A stretch of DNA of 57,035 nt from Sphaerisporangium melleum. Its GTDB lineage: Bacteria > Actinomycetota > Actinomycetes > Streptosporangiales > Streptosporangiaceae. Location of the stretch: contig NZ_BMNT01000004.1 of assembly GCF_014646695.1 (NCBI RefSeq), positions 1-57,035 of the forward strand, in the 5' to 3' direction. The notes beneath the pieces are model-generated. The model had not been told where the DNA came from. It was given only the letters and a program-made list of their open reading frames with translations, and did not search any database. The position numbers and the translations under genes are program-made. This document shows, one piece after another, positions 42,945-50,698 of this stretch; the stretch's first letter is position 1, and every line of letters starts with the position of its first letter.

Positions 42945-43073
42945 TCAGTCCCAGGTGGTGCCGGCGGTGCGGGAGTAGCCGTCCCAGGTGGTGCCCGCGG
43001 TGCGCGAGTACGAGTCCCAGGTGGTGCCGGCGGAGCGAGCGGAACGGGCGGCGGGGAAGGCGATGGCGGTCAT
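42945..43073 (-). CDS. TTWD-repeat peptide 3 (42 aa)
   Basis: Differs from peptide 1 by Thr5 to Ala and Ser7 to Pro, both in the leader part; the repeat part is identical. Upstream, a TAA lies in frame shortly before the ATG, which proves that this ATG (and by analogy those of the other copies) is the start. Ribosome site AAAAGGACGAG; dyad at 43105-43122. Confidence 0.7.
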   Translation of the reverse strand: MTAIAFPAARSARSAGTTWDSYSRTAGTTWDGYSRTAGTTWD

Positions 43074-43908
43074 TTTCTCGTCCTTTTATCGGAGGCTTTT
43101 CGTTTTGTCCTTGCACGAACAACTCTCCGGCATTCCGAGCTCTCGGAACAGACGATTCGGCGGCAGCAAGCTGCACGCCCGTGGCACCTTCCTGCCATCT
43201 GTCTCCGCCATATCTCCTCCCGGCGCCCGCACACGGCGTCCTCGCAGGTCACGGCGCTCCCCGACCGGCCGTACGCAAGAGCCGCCCGAGCTCTTCCGCA
43301 TGACCGTCGGCGGCATCTGCGGCTACCCGGCAGGTGTTCGCCGAAACTCCCGTCCGAACGGGCCCCCGCGCGCTCGGTGGGCGTGAATCGGAGGGCAGGA
43401 CGCCCCCCGAGGACGACGGTGTCCGCATCGACCCGGCGGTACCTGCGCCGGGACAGAGCCGGCCGGCCGCGCGGGACGGCCGTCGTGAACGCGGACGCGG
43501 CACGGAACATGGCACGTGAGAAGGTCGAAGAGGGGTACGGCACGCTCAGGGAGGCGGGCGACGGGAGCCACTCGGTGAGACGGCGGTCCGGCCGCGGTCG
43601 TGGAGGCGCCGGGCGGCGGGCGGTGCGCCCGGCCGCGGGCCGCGGCAGTGGCCGCGGATCGGAGCGGCGGGGGCGCTGTGATTTCGGCGCGCCGCGGGAA
43701 AAGGGCGTCTTCGCGTTCGCCGATGCGGTGGTCCACCGATCTCGTCAGGCGGATCCATCGGACGGTCCGCGTCCCCGATCGGCTGGGGTCGTTCTTTCTT
43801 CGGCATCCGCGCTCCGCGCCTTGATGCCGGTTGGAAGTTCTATTGCGGCGATTTCTCGGCTCGCAGGTGGTTCAATTTTCCGGTCGGCGTTCCGTGCTGT
43901 TTTCTCAC
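43074..43908. other. Spacer between peptide genes 3 and 4
   Basis: After the conserved upstream segment (to about 43197), about 700 bp with no recognisable gene; the frames are Arg/Gly-rich and lack ribosome sites. The last 150 bp before peptide 4 are notably AT-richer, as are the stretches just downstream of the other copies, and may hold transcription ends. Confidence 0.5.
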
Positions 43909-44037
43909 TCAGTCCCAGGTGGTGCCGGCGGCGCGGGAGTAACCGTCCCAGGTGGTGCCCGCGGTGCGCGAGAAGGAGTCCCAGGTGGTGCCGGCGGAGC
44001 GAGCGGAACGGGCGGCGGGGAAAGCGATGGCGGTCAT
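43909..44037 (-). CDS. TTWD-repeat peptide 4 (42 aa)
   Basis: The most diverged copy: Thr5 to Ala, Ser7 to Pro, Tyr22 to Phe and Thr35 to Ala. All Trp, Asp and Gly of the repeats are kept, and the one Tyr change keeps an aromatic ring. Dyad at 44069-44086. It is the copy nearest to the P450 gene, 257 bp downstream of it on the same strand. Confidence 0.7.
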   Translation of the reverse strand: MTAIAFPAARSARSAGTTWDSFSRTAGTTWDGYSRAAGTTWD

Positions 44038-44293
44038 TTCTTCGTCCTTTTCTCGAGGGCTTCGTGTTTTGTCCTTGCACGAACAACTCTCCGGCATCCG
44101 GAGCCCTCGGAACAGACGATTCGGCGGCAGCAAGCTGCACGCCCATGACACTTTCCTGCCATCACGCGCGGGGGCGCTCCCTCACCTGCGGGACGCCCCC
44201 GACCGCTTCTCGCGGCGACATGTGGCGAGCGGCGATGACACGCCGGACGGCACCCGCGCGGGCGGAAAAGCGCAGGTGAGAGTGGGGAGGTGG

Positions 44294-45565
44294 TCAGCCG
44301 ATGCGCAGGGGGAGGGTGCGCGGGCCGCGGACCTGGCCGGCGGCCCAGGTGACGGCCGACGGGTCGTCGAGGCCGAAGACCGGGAGGCGCTCCAGCCAGA
44401 CTTCGAGCGCGACCCGCAGCTCCATGCGCGCCAGGTGCGAGCCCACGCAGCGGTGGATGCCGAGACCGAACGCGGCGTGCCGGTTCTCCTCGCGGTCGAT
44501 GACGACCTTCCCTGCCCGGTCGAACTGCGCCGGGTCGCGGTTGGCCGCCGGGAACGACAGCAGGACCCAGTCGTCGGCCTTCATGTCCACGCCGCGCCAG
44601 TTCATGTCGTCCTTCACCAGCCGGGCCATGGTGACCGGCGCGTAGACCCTGAGCAGCTCCTCCACCGCGGTCGGCAGCAACGCGGGCTCGGCGACCAGTC
44701 GCTCGCGGTCGGCGGGCGTCTTGGCCAGGTGCCACAGCGAGGCGCCGATCGCGCTCCAGGTGGTGTCGATGCCCGCGATGAGCAGCAGGGACATCGTCCC
44801 GGCGACGTGGGACGCCTCCAGCCTGTGGCCGTACAGCTCGGCGTTGATGAGGTAGGTCGTCAGGTCGTCGCGCGGGTTGTCCACGTGGTCGCGGATCTGG
44901 ACGTACAGGTAGTCGAACAGCTGGTCCAGGCGGGGGATGCGCTCCTCCGGAGGCAGGTTCACGCCTTCGAGGGTGTTCTCCACGAACTCGCGGAACTGCG
45001 GCCCGTCCTCGGGCGGGAAGCCGAGCATGTCGGCGATGACGCGGACCGGGATGTGCTGGGCGTAGTCGCGGGCGGCGTCCACGACCGGCCGGCCTTCCAG
45101 CTCGTCGATGAGCGAGTGGCAGAACTCGCGGGTCGCCTGCTCCCGCCTGCCGACCGCTGTCTTGGTGAACGCCGGCAGCAGCAGTTTGCGCGCGTCGCGG
45201 TGGAAGGGCGGGTCGGAGGAGATCGGCGGCGCCGCGCCGATCGGCGCCAGGTCGCGCGGCGGCCGGAAGTTGCTCATGATGACCGACCGGGAGGAGAAGC
45301 GGTCGGTGTCGTAGGCGATGCCGGCGACGTCCTCGTACCGCGTGGGCAGCCACCCTCCGCCGAACCGGTCGGTGTGCGCGATCGGGCAGCGCTGTCGCAG
45401 ATCGTCCTGGATCGGGTAGGGGTCGGCGGCCCACTCGGGTTCCAGATGCGAGAAGTCGGTGGCCCAGTCGGCGACCGGGCCGGTGACGATCTCGTTGCGG
45501 ATGCCGAGGGGACGGTCCCCGCGTTCCTCCCGGAAATCCTGGCTGAAGCGGTCGTCGACGGTCAT
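44294..45565 (-). CDS. Cytochrome P450
   Basis: A 423-residue soluble bacterial P450. Heme loop FGLGIHRCVG with axial Cys373, I-helix AGIDTT (Asp267 region), and an ExxR in EELLRVY are all present. It monooxygenates an unknown substrate using electrons from the adjacent ferredoxin. The start has AGGAGGGG a few nt upstream, 9 nt after the ferredoxin stop: one operon with TetR and the ferredoxin. Such trios are common for catabolic P450s of actinobacteria; the nearby Trp/Tyr-rich peptides make a peptide substrate worth testing, but nothing in the P450 sequence shows this. Confidence 0.9.
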   Translation of the reverse strand: MTVDDRFSQDFREERGDRPLGIRNEIVTGPVADWATDFSHLEPEWAADPYPIQDDLRQRCPIAHTDRFGGGWLPTRYEDVAGIAYDTDRFSSRSVIMSNFRPPRDLAPIGAAPPISSDPPFHRDARKLLLPAFTKTAVGRREQATREFCHSLIDELEGRPVVDAARDYAQHIPVRVIADMLGFPPEDGPQFREFVENTLEGVNLPPEERIPRLDQLFDYLYVQIRDHVDNPRDDLTTYLINAELYGHRLEASHVAGTMSLLLIAGIDTTWSAIGASLWHLAKTPADRERLVAEPALLPTAVEELLRVYAPVTMARLVKDDMNWRGVDMKADDWVLLSFPAANRDPAQFDRAGKVVIDREENRHAAFGLGIHRCVGSHLARMELRVALEVWLERLPVFGLDDPSAVTWAAGQVRGPRTLPLRIG

Positions 45566-45574
45566 CTACCCCTC

Positions 45575-45766
45575 CTAGAGGATCTCGATCGCCCGTTCGG
45601 GGCAGTTGGACACCGCGAGCCGGGCCGCCCGCTGCTCCTCCGGAGACACCGTGCCGTCGCCGAGGACCCGCCCGTACCCCTCGTCGTCCTCGCCGAACAG
45701 GGCGGGGGCGAGGTCGTAGCAGCGGCCGTGTCCCTGGCAGCGCTCAGGGTCGATCTTGACTTTCAC
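45575..45766 (-). CDS. 3Fe-4S ferredoxin, P450 redox partner
   Basis: A 63-residue ferredoxin of the P450-linked type: CQGHGRC (CxxHxxC, with His in place of the usual second Cys) and NCPERAI at the end. The His variant is known from mycobacterial P450 ferredoxins. Its GTG overlaps the TetR stop codon (GTGA) and has GGAG about 8 nt upstream. No ferredoxin reductase is nearby. Confidence 0.88.
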   Translation of the reverse strand: MKVKIDPERCQGHGRCYDLAPALFGEDDEGYGRVLGDGTVSPEEQRAARLAVSNCPERAIEIL

Positions 45767-46380
45767 CTCGGCACTCCTTCGCAAGATGTGGTGCCGGCGG
45801 GCACGAGGGCGGCGACGAACCGGACGAGCAACGCGTCCCACTCCTCGCCGTCGACCGCGTGCACGTCGGGGGTGACCAGCGCGCTGCCCATCGCGAGCAG
45901 CAGGCAGAAGTGCGCCAGCGCGCGCGGCGACAGCGCGGGGTCGAGCTCGCCGTCGTCCTGTGCGGCGCGCACCAGACCGGCGAGCCAGTCGGCGCGTTCC
46001 CCGATGTAGTCGCGCATCGGACGGGCGACCTCCTCGTCACGGCGGGCGGCGACCAGCGCCTCGCCGATGAGGTGGCCCTTGGCGTCGCGCCGGAGCGGGA
46101 GTCTGCGGCCGACGGCGAGCAGCAGCTCGGTGATCGACCTGTCCGGATCGGCGGCCAGCAGGTCGGCCAGCAGCCTCGGCCCGTGCGCGCGCAGCGCCGC
46201 CACGATCAGCTCCGCCTTCGAGCCGAAGTGCGCGTACAGCGCGCCGTTGCTCACCCCCGCGGCGGCGGCGATGTCGGACACCCGCGTTCCGTCGTACCCG
46301 CGCTGGGAGAACGCCTCGGCGGCGGCCAGCAGCAGCCGCTCCCGCGTCTCGGCGGCGGTGACACCCGCGATGCGCCCCAC
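45763..46380 (-). CDS. TetR-family repressor of the P450 operon
   Basis: A 205-residue TetR regulator: N-terminal HTH (RVSDIAAAAGVSNGALYAHFGSKAELI with the usual YxHF) and a variable ligand-binding C-terminus. It is the first gene of the tetR-fdx-P450 operon, with a 4-nt overlap to the ferredoxin gene. Its GTG lies a few nt after the -10 box, probably leaderless. A palindrome AAATGA-N4-TCATTT between its -35 and -10 boxes is the likely autoregulatory operator. Confidence 0.88.
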   Translation of the reverse strand: MGRIAGVTAAETRERLLLAAAEAFSQRGYDGTRVSDIAAAAGVSNGALYAHFGSKAELIVAALRAHGPRLLADLLAADPDRSITELLLAVGRRLPLRRDAKGHLIGEALVAARRDEEVARPMRDYIGERADWLAGLVRAAQDDGELDPALSPRALAHFCLLLAMGSALVTPDVHAVDGEEWDALLVRFVAALVPAGTTSCEGVPR

Positions 46381-46385
46381 AGCCG

Positions 46386-46415
46386 AATTAAATGAGCGTT
46401 CATTTGATATGTCAA
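46386..46415 (-). promoter_or_regulatory. Promoter and operator of the tetR-ferredoxin-P450 operon
   Basis: On the minus strand: TTGACA (46415-46410), an 18-bp spacer and TTAATT (46391-46386). The spacer is filled by the inverted repeat AAATGA-GCGT-TCATTT (46390-46405), a typical TetR operator. Binding would exclude RNA polymerase directly. Confidence 0.65.
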
Positions 46416-46516
46416 CGCGAGGCGAGCATCGCCGGCGCAGCGCCGGGGACGGGAAGGCGTCGGAGGCCGGCCGCGGCGCGGCCGGGAACGCGCCGCCCGG
46501 TACGATCCGCCGGCCG

Positions 46517-47893
46517 CTACGAGCGGGCCGCTTCCCGGTCGCGTCCGCCGGTCATCCGTACGGCGACCGTGCGCCAGATCGCGAGCTGTACCAGGCCGAG
46601 GAGCACGGCGTACGGCATCAGCGTCCACAGCCCGACGCCCTGCGCGATGACCCCCGCCAGCCACGGGAGCACCGCGCCCCCGATGACCGACACACCGTTC
46701 AGGACTCCCATGGCCGTGGCGACCAGCCGGGCCTCGGTGAAGTGCGGCACCACCGCCATGGCGGTCGGGAAGATCGGGCCGAGGGAGAAGCCGAGCAGGG
46801 CGAGGCCGACGCTGGCGACGGCGGGCACCGGCGCCAGCCAGGTGACCGCGGCGCCGGCCGTGACCCCGACCAGGCAGGCGAAGACCATGCCGGCCTCGGT
46901 CATGCCGAGCCTGGCCGCGGCCGGGCTGATCAGGAACCGGCCCAGGGTGAGCCCTAGCCAGTAGCCGCTGATGGTGTATCCCGCCATCAGGCCCGTCTGC
47001 GCGTGCTCGGCGACCAGAAACGAGAATCCCCAGTTGCCCACGCTGGCCTCCAGGCCGACGTAGACCGAGAGCAACGCGGAGGCCAGCAGCACCGCGGGCG
47101 TCCGCAGCGCCGCGGTCAGCAGACCACGCCGGTTCGGCCGCACGACCTCGCGGCGCTCGCCGACCGGCGGCGCGTCCTGACGCGTCGCGTACCGGCCGTC
47201 GCCGGTCGAACCCAGGGAATCCACCGCGATCTCCGAGCTCGCGGAGCTCGCGGAGCTCGCGGAGCTCGCGGAGCTCGCGGAGCTCGCGGAGCCGGCGTCT
47301 GGGCCGGGGACCGCCTCGTCATGCGCCGCCGCTGCGCCGTCGCGGGGATACAGCGCCAGGAATCCGGCGAGCAGCGGCAGGTAGAGCATGGCGAGCACCA
47401 GCCACACGACCGTCCATGGCGCCATGGTCAGGATCCAGGCGGCCATCAGCGGCCCGATCAGCGCGCCGACGCCGAAGAACGCGTGCAGATGGTTGATCAG
47501 AGTCGTGGCCGAGGGCAGCCGGGAGAGGAAGGCGTTGAGCCCCGACTCCACGACGCCGGTGCCGTACCCGGCCACCAGCTGCGCCACCAGGAGCGCGATG
47601 AACGGCGGGCGCGTCCCCGTGTAGAGCGCGGCCAGCACGTACGTGCCGCACCCGACGGCGAGGGAGGTGCGAATGCCGAAGCGGTCGATCAGCGCGCCGG
47701 AGGTGATGCCCGCGAGCATGAACCCGGCGGAGAAGGTGAAGAAGGTGATGCCGATCGTGGCGTTGTCCACGTGGTAGTCGGTGATCTGCGCGGGCAGCAG
47801 CACGCCGCCGACGCCGGCGCTCACTCCGACCATGACGAAGGCGACGTTCGCCAGGGCGACGGAGGCTCGTCGCCGGCCGACTGCTATGGACAA
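46517..47893 (-). CDS. MFS transporter 2, paralogue of the gene at 39006
   Basis: A 458-residue, 12-helix MFS protein closely related to MFS 1 over its whole length (shared VSAGVGGVLLP, NATIGITFFTFSAGFMLAG, GYTISGYWLGLTLGRFLISP). The central loop has an (Ala-Ser-Ser)n run encoded by a 9-bp tandem repeat. A TTG start is chosen: it aligns with the start of MFS 1 and has GGGGG 5 nt upstream; no ATG or GTG fits. It lies upstream of the TetR operon on the same strand. Confidence 0.8.
   Translation of the reverse strand: MSIAVGRRRASVALANVAFVMVGVSAGVGGVLLPAQITDYHVDNATIGITFFTFSAGFMLAGITSGALIDRFGIRTSLAVGCGTYVLAALYTGTRPPFIALLVAQLVAGYGTGVVESGLNAFLSRLPSATTLINHLHAFFGVGALIGPLMAAWILTMAPWTVVWLVLAMLYLPLLAGFLALYPRDGAAAAHDEAVPGPDAGSASSASSASSASSASSASSEIAVDSLGSTGDGRYATRQDAPPVGERREVVRPNRRGLLTAALRTPAVLLASALLSVYVGLEASVGNWGFSFLVAEHAQTGLMAGYTISGYWLGLTLGRFLISPAAARLGMTEAGMVFACLVGVTAGAAVTWLAPVPAVASVGLALLGFSLGPIFPTAMAVVPHFTEARLVATAMGVLNGVSVIGGAVLPWLAGVIAQGVGLWTLMPYAVLLGLVQLAIWRTVAVRMTGGRDREAARS
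47235..47288. repeat. 9-bp tandem repeat (GAGCTCGCG) x6 inside the MFS 2 gene
   Basis: Six perfect copies of GAGCTCGCG, then a variant GAGCCGGCG. On the coding strand it gives repeated Ala-Ser-Ser in the cytoplasmic loop. The unit is a multiple of three, so changes in copy number would keep the frame. Confidence 0.9.
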
Positions 47894-48284
47894 CGGACCC
47901 CCAGATCTCACAGCGTCGGCGGCTGGCACGGACCCGGACGACCAGAGCGCACGGCGGTCACGGGCTGCGTCATCGGCCGGTGGATCGGGGCGGCCGGGCG
48001 CGGTGGAGCGCTGCCATGCTAACAGCCAGGTAAAGCCGCACCGCGACCACTTTTCCGCCGTGGAACACCTTGAACAACGACCGACAGGCCGGCCCGGCTC
48101 GGCGGGCAGAGGCCCGGCTCCTGCTCTCTTGTCCGTCACCGGCCGCCCTCTCCGACCGCAACGACGTGCCGCCCATCACCCACTCCCAACCACCTGCTGG
48201 GCAGAGCACGGATCAAACCTGCCTCTGCAGGGCTGGACGTAATCGCTTCCGAACTAGACTAACTCGACTTAGACTAACTGCGTG
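47894..48284. other. Intergenic region between MFS 2 and the ATPase gene
   Basis: About 390 bp between divergent genes with no convincing ORF. Its left part resembles the region upstream of MFS 1; its right end holds the direct repeat and -10 box of the ATPase gene. Confidence 0.5.
48255..48279 (+). promoter_or_regulatory. Tandem TAGACTAACT repeat at the ATPase promoter
   Basis: TAGACTAACT occurs at 48255-48264 and 48270-48279, 15 bp apart. The second copy begins with TAGACT, a good -10 box 9 nt before the ATG. This suggests a leaderless promoter overlapped by a regulator site. Confidence 0.45.
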
Positions 48285-49760
48285 ATGGCCGAGAAGCCTG
48301 CGGAAGTGTTCGCGCGAGATGTGGAATGGCGAGATCTGAGTGATTTCGTCGAGTCCCCCGCGCCCGGCCTGCGCATCGGCGTGGTGTACGGGCGCCGACG
48401 GCAGGGCAAGAGCTTCCTGCTCAGACGGCTGGCCCGCGCGGCCTCTGGCCTCTACACGATGGCCGTCGAGCAGGAGGCGCAGCCGGCACTGCGGAGATTC
48501 GCCGACGCCGTCGCACGCGTCGAAGGGCGTTCACCTGGCACATTCACCCCCGGCGGGTGGGAGACGGCTCTGGACGACGCGCTGCGCCGTCACCGTCTCG
48601 TCGTCATCGACGAATACCCTTTCCTGCTCAAGAACGCCCCAGAGCTGTCGTCCCTGGTCCAATCCGTCTACGACGAGTGGGACTTCCGCGCGGACGGTTC
48701 CTCGGCACGTCTTCTGCTGAGCGGTTCGGCGATCTCGGTGATGTCCGAACTGTTGTCGGGCTCCCATCCGCTTCGCGGGCGCGCCGTGCTGGACATGTGC
48801 CTGCAGGCGTTCAACTTCCGCGAGGCCGCGGCGTTCTGGCAGGCGGCGGATCCGGAGATCGCGTTTCACCTGCATGCCATCTTCGGCGGGACGCCGGGGT
48901 ACCGGGCGCTGATCGACCCTCCGGTGCCCGGACGCGTCGCGGACCTCGGGCCGTGGCTGGCCAGAACGGTGCTCAACCCGTCTCATGCGCTCTTCGAGGA
49001 GAACGATTACCTGCTGCGGGAGGACCCGCGCATCACCGATCGTGCCCTGTACCACTCGATCCTCGCGGCGATCGCCTCAGGAGCGGGCACACCAAGCCAG
49101 ATCGGCCGCCAGATCGGCCGGCCCGACCGTGCCCTGTCCCACCCGCTGTCGGTGCTACGGGCCGCGGGCTTCGTCCGGCCCGTGCAGGACGTCCTGAAGC
49201 AGCGTGGCGCCCAACTCGTGCTCATGGATCCGATCGTCCGCTTCTACAACACCATCATGTGGCGGCGTCTGGCCGACCTCGAAGAGCGGCGCGGGGTCGA
49301 GGTCTGGGCGGGCTCGTCGGACACCTTTCTCACGCAGGCGCTGGGCCCGCATTTCGAGGACCTGGCCCGGGAATGGACGTCCCGGTTCGCCGCCCGGGAG
49401 TGTCTCGGGGAGCCGGTGGGCGCCGTCGGCCGCACCGTGGTGAGCGATCCGGCGGGCAGGGCGCAGCATGAACTGGATGTGGTCGCCCTGGCCGCCGGTG
49501 AGCCACTGTTCGCGAAGAACGCCCGCGTGATCCTGCTCGGCGAGGCGAAGTACACGAGCCAACCGAGGACGGTCGCGGACCTGCGCCGCCTGGAGCACGT
49601 GCGCGCGTTGCTCACCGGCCGTGGCGTACGGGCCGGCGACGCCGCACTGGCGATATTCGCCCGCACGGGATTCGACGCCGATCTGCGACGCGAGGCGTCC
49701 GGCCGCAGGGACGTCCATCTCGTCACGCTCGCCGACCTCTACGGTGCAGGCGCCTTTTAG
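48285..49760 (+). CDS. Archaeal-type ATPase with DUF234-like nuclease-type C-terminus
   Basis: A 491-residue STAND-type ATPase: Walker A GRRRQGKS (Lys42), Walker B LVVIDEYPFLL (Asp109, Glu110), a sensor segment LLLSGSAIS, a winged-helix part (GTPSQIGRQIGRPDRALSHPLSVL), and a C-terminal DUF234 region in which LLGEAKY resembles the ExK part of a PD-(D/E)xK nuclease. The family is widespread but of unknown role; mobile or defence links have been suggested. It stands alone. The ATG fits the promoter better than a GTG one codon earlier. Confidence 0.75.
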   Translation: MAEKPAEVFARDVEWRDLSDFVESPAPGLRIGVVYGRRRQGKSFLLRRLARAASGLYTMAVEQEAQPALRRFADAVARVEGRSPGTFTPGGWETALDDALRRHRLVVIDEYPFLLKNAPELSSLVQSVYDEWDFRADGSSARLLLSGSAISVMSELLSGSHPLRGRAVLDMCLQAFNFREAAAFWQAADPEIAFHLHAIFGGTPGYRALIDPPVPGRVADLGPWLARTVLNPSHALFEENDYLLREDPRITDRALYHSILAAIASGAGTPSQIGRQIGRPDRALSHPLSVLRAAGFVRPVQDVLKQRGAQLVLMDPIVRFYNTIMWRRLADLEERRGVEVWAGSSDTFLTQALGPHFEDLAREWTSRFAARECLGEPVGAVGRTVVSDPAGRAQHELDVVALAAGEPLFAKNARVILLGEAKYTSQPRTVADLRRLEHVRALLTGRGVRAGDAALAIFARTGFDADLRREASGRRDVHLVTLADLYGAGAF

Positions 49761-49839
49761 AACCGGACGGCGGGATACCGACGCCCGCCACCGGTGGCCG
49801 CCAGGAAGGACGCACGTCACCGCGTGGACGACCACGGGA

Positions 49840-49881
49840 AGAGCCGTGCCACTCGCGCGGGGGCGGGGGTGGCACGGCTCT
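49840..49881. terminator. Hairpin between the ATPase gene and sdhB
   Basis: A perfect 13-bp inverted repeat (AGAGCCGTGCCAC / GTGGCACGGCTCT) with a 16-nt G-rich loop between convergent genes; likely works on both strands. Confidence 0.7.
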
Positions 49882-49901
49882 GCAGGGCGGCGGTCAGGGG
49901 G

Positions 49902-50639
49902 TTACTTGGCGGCCTTGAGGTAGTCGCGGTTCATCTGGGCGATCACGTCGAGGGAGATGCCCTTGGGGCAGACGGCGGTGCACTCGCCGGTGTTGGTGCA
50001 GCCGCCGAACCCCTCGGCGTCCATCTGCTCGACCATGGACACCACGCGGGAGTCGCGTTCGGGCCCGCCCTGCGGGAGCAGGCCCAGGTGAGTGATCTTG
50101 GCGGCGGTGAAGAGCGAGGCGGAGCCGTTGGGGCAGGCGGCCACGCAGGCGCCGCAGCCGATGCAGGTGGCGGCGTCGAACGCGGCGTCGGCGTCGTCCT
50201 TCTTCACCGGGACGCTGTGCGCGTCAGGCGCCGAGCCGGCCGGGACGGAGATGAAGCCGCCGGCCTGGATGATCCGGTCGAACGCGCCGCGATCGACGAC
50301 GAGGTCCTTGACCACCGGGAACGGCGCGGCGCGCCAGGGCTCGATGGTGACGGTGGCGCCGTCCTCGAAGTGGCGCATGTGGAGCTGGCAGGTGGTGGTC
50401 GCCTTCTGCTCGCCGTGGGCGACGCCGTTGATCACCATGCCGCACATGCCGCAGATGCCCTCGCGGCAGTCGTGGTCGAAGGCGACCGGGTCGTCGCCCT
50501 CGAGGATCAGCCGCTCGTTGAGGACGTCGAGCATCTCCAGGAACGACATGTCCGGCGAGACGTCCGTGACCTGATAAGTCACCATCCGTCCGCTGTCGGC
50601 GGGGCCGTTCTGCCGCCAGACCTTCAGGGTGAGGTTCAT
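49902..50639 (-). CDS. sdhB: Succinate dehydrogenase iron-sulfur subunit
   Basis: A 245-residue SdhB. 2Fe-2S ligands C58, C63, C66 ([11 protein letters not shown]) and C84; C-terminal [12 protein letters not shown] and a [12 protein letters not shown] block for the 3Fe-4S/4Fe-4S clusters. It passes electrons from SdhA toward the quinone. Last gene of sdhCAB, about 60 bp after sdhA. Confidence 0.94.
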   Translation of the reverse strand: MNLTLKVWRQNGPADSGRMVTYQVTDVSPDMSFLEMLDVLNERLILEGDDPVAFDHDCREGICGMCGMVINGVAHGEQKATTTCQLHMRHFEDGATVTIEPWRAAPFPVVKDLVVDRGAFDRIIQAGGFISVPAGSAPDAHSVPVKKDDADAAFDAATCIGCGACVAACPNGSASLFTAAKITHLGLLPQGGPERDSRVVSMVEQMDAEGFGGCTNTGECTAVCPKGISLDVIAQMNRDYLKAAK

Positions 50640-50698
50640 GAGTTCCGCTTACCGTTCCTCGGTCGCGACCAGTGGGGGCTCAGGGCGCGTGATGGCGC

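Noticed and set aside
40791-44037. CRISPR-like array
   Set aside because: Repeats are long (about 240 bp), coding, only four, and separated by spacers of hundreds of bases with no cas gene.
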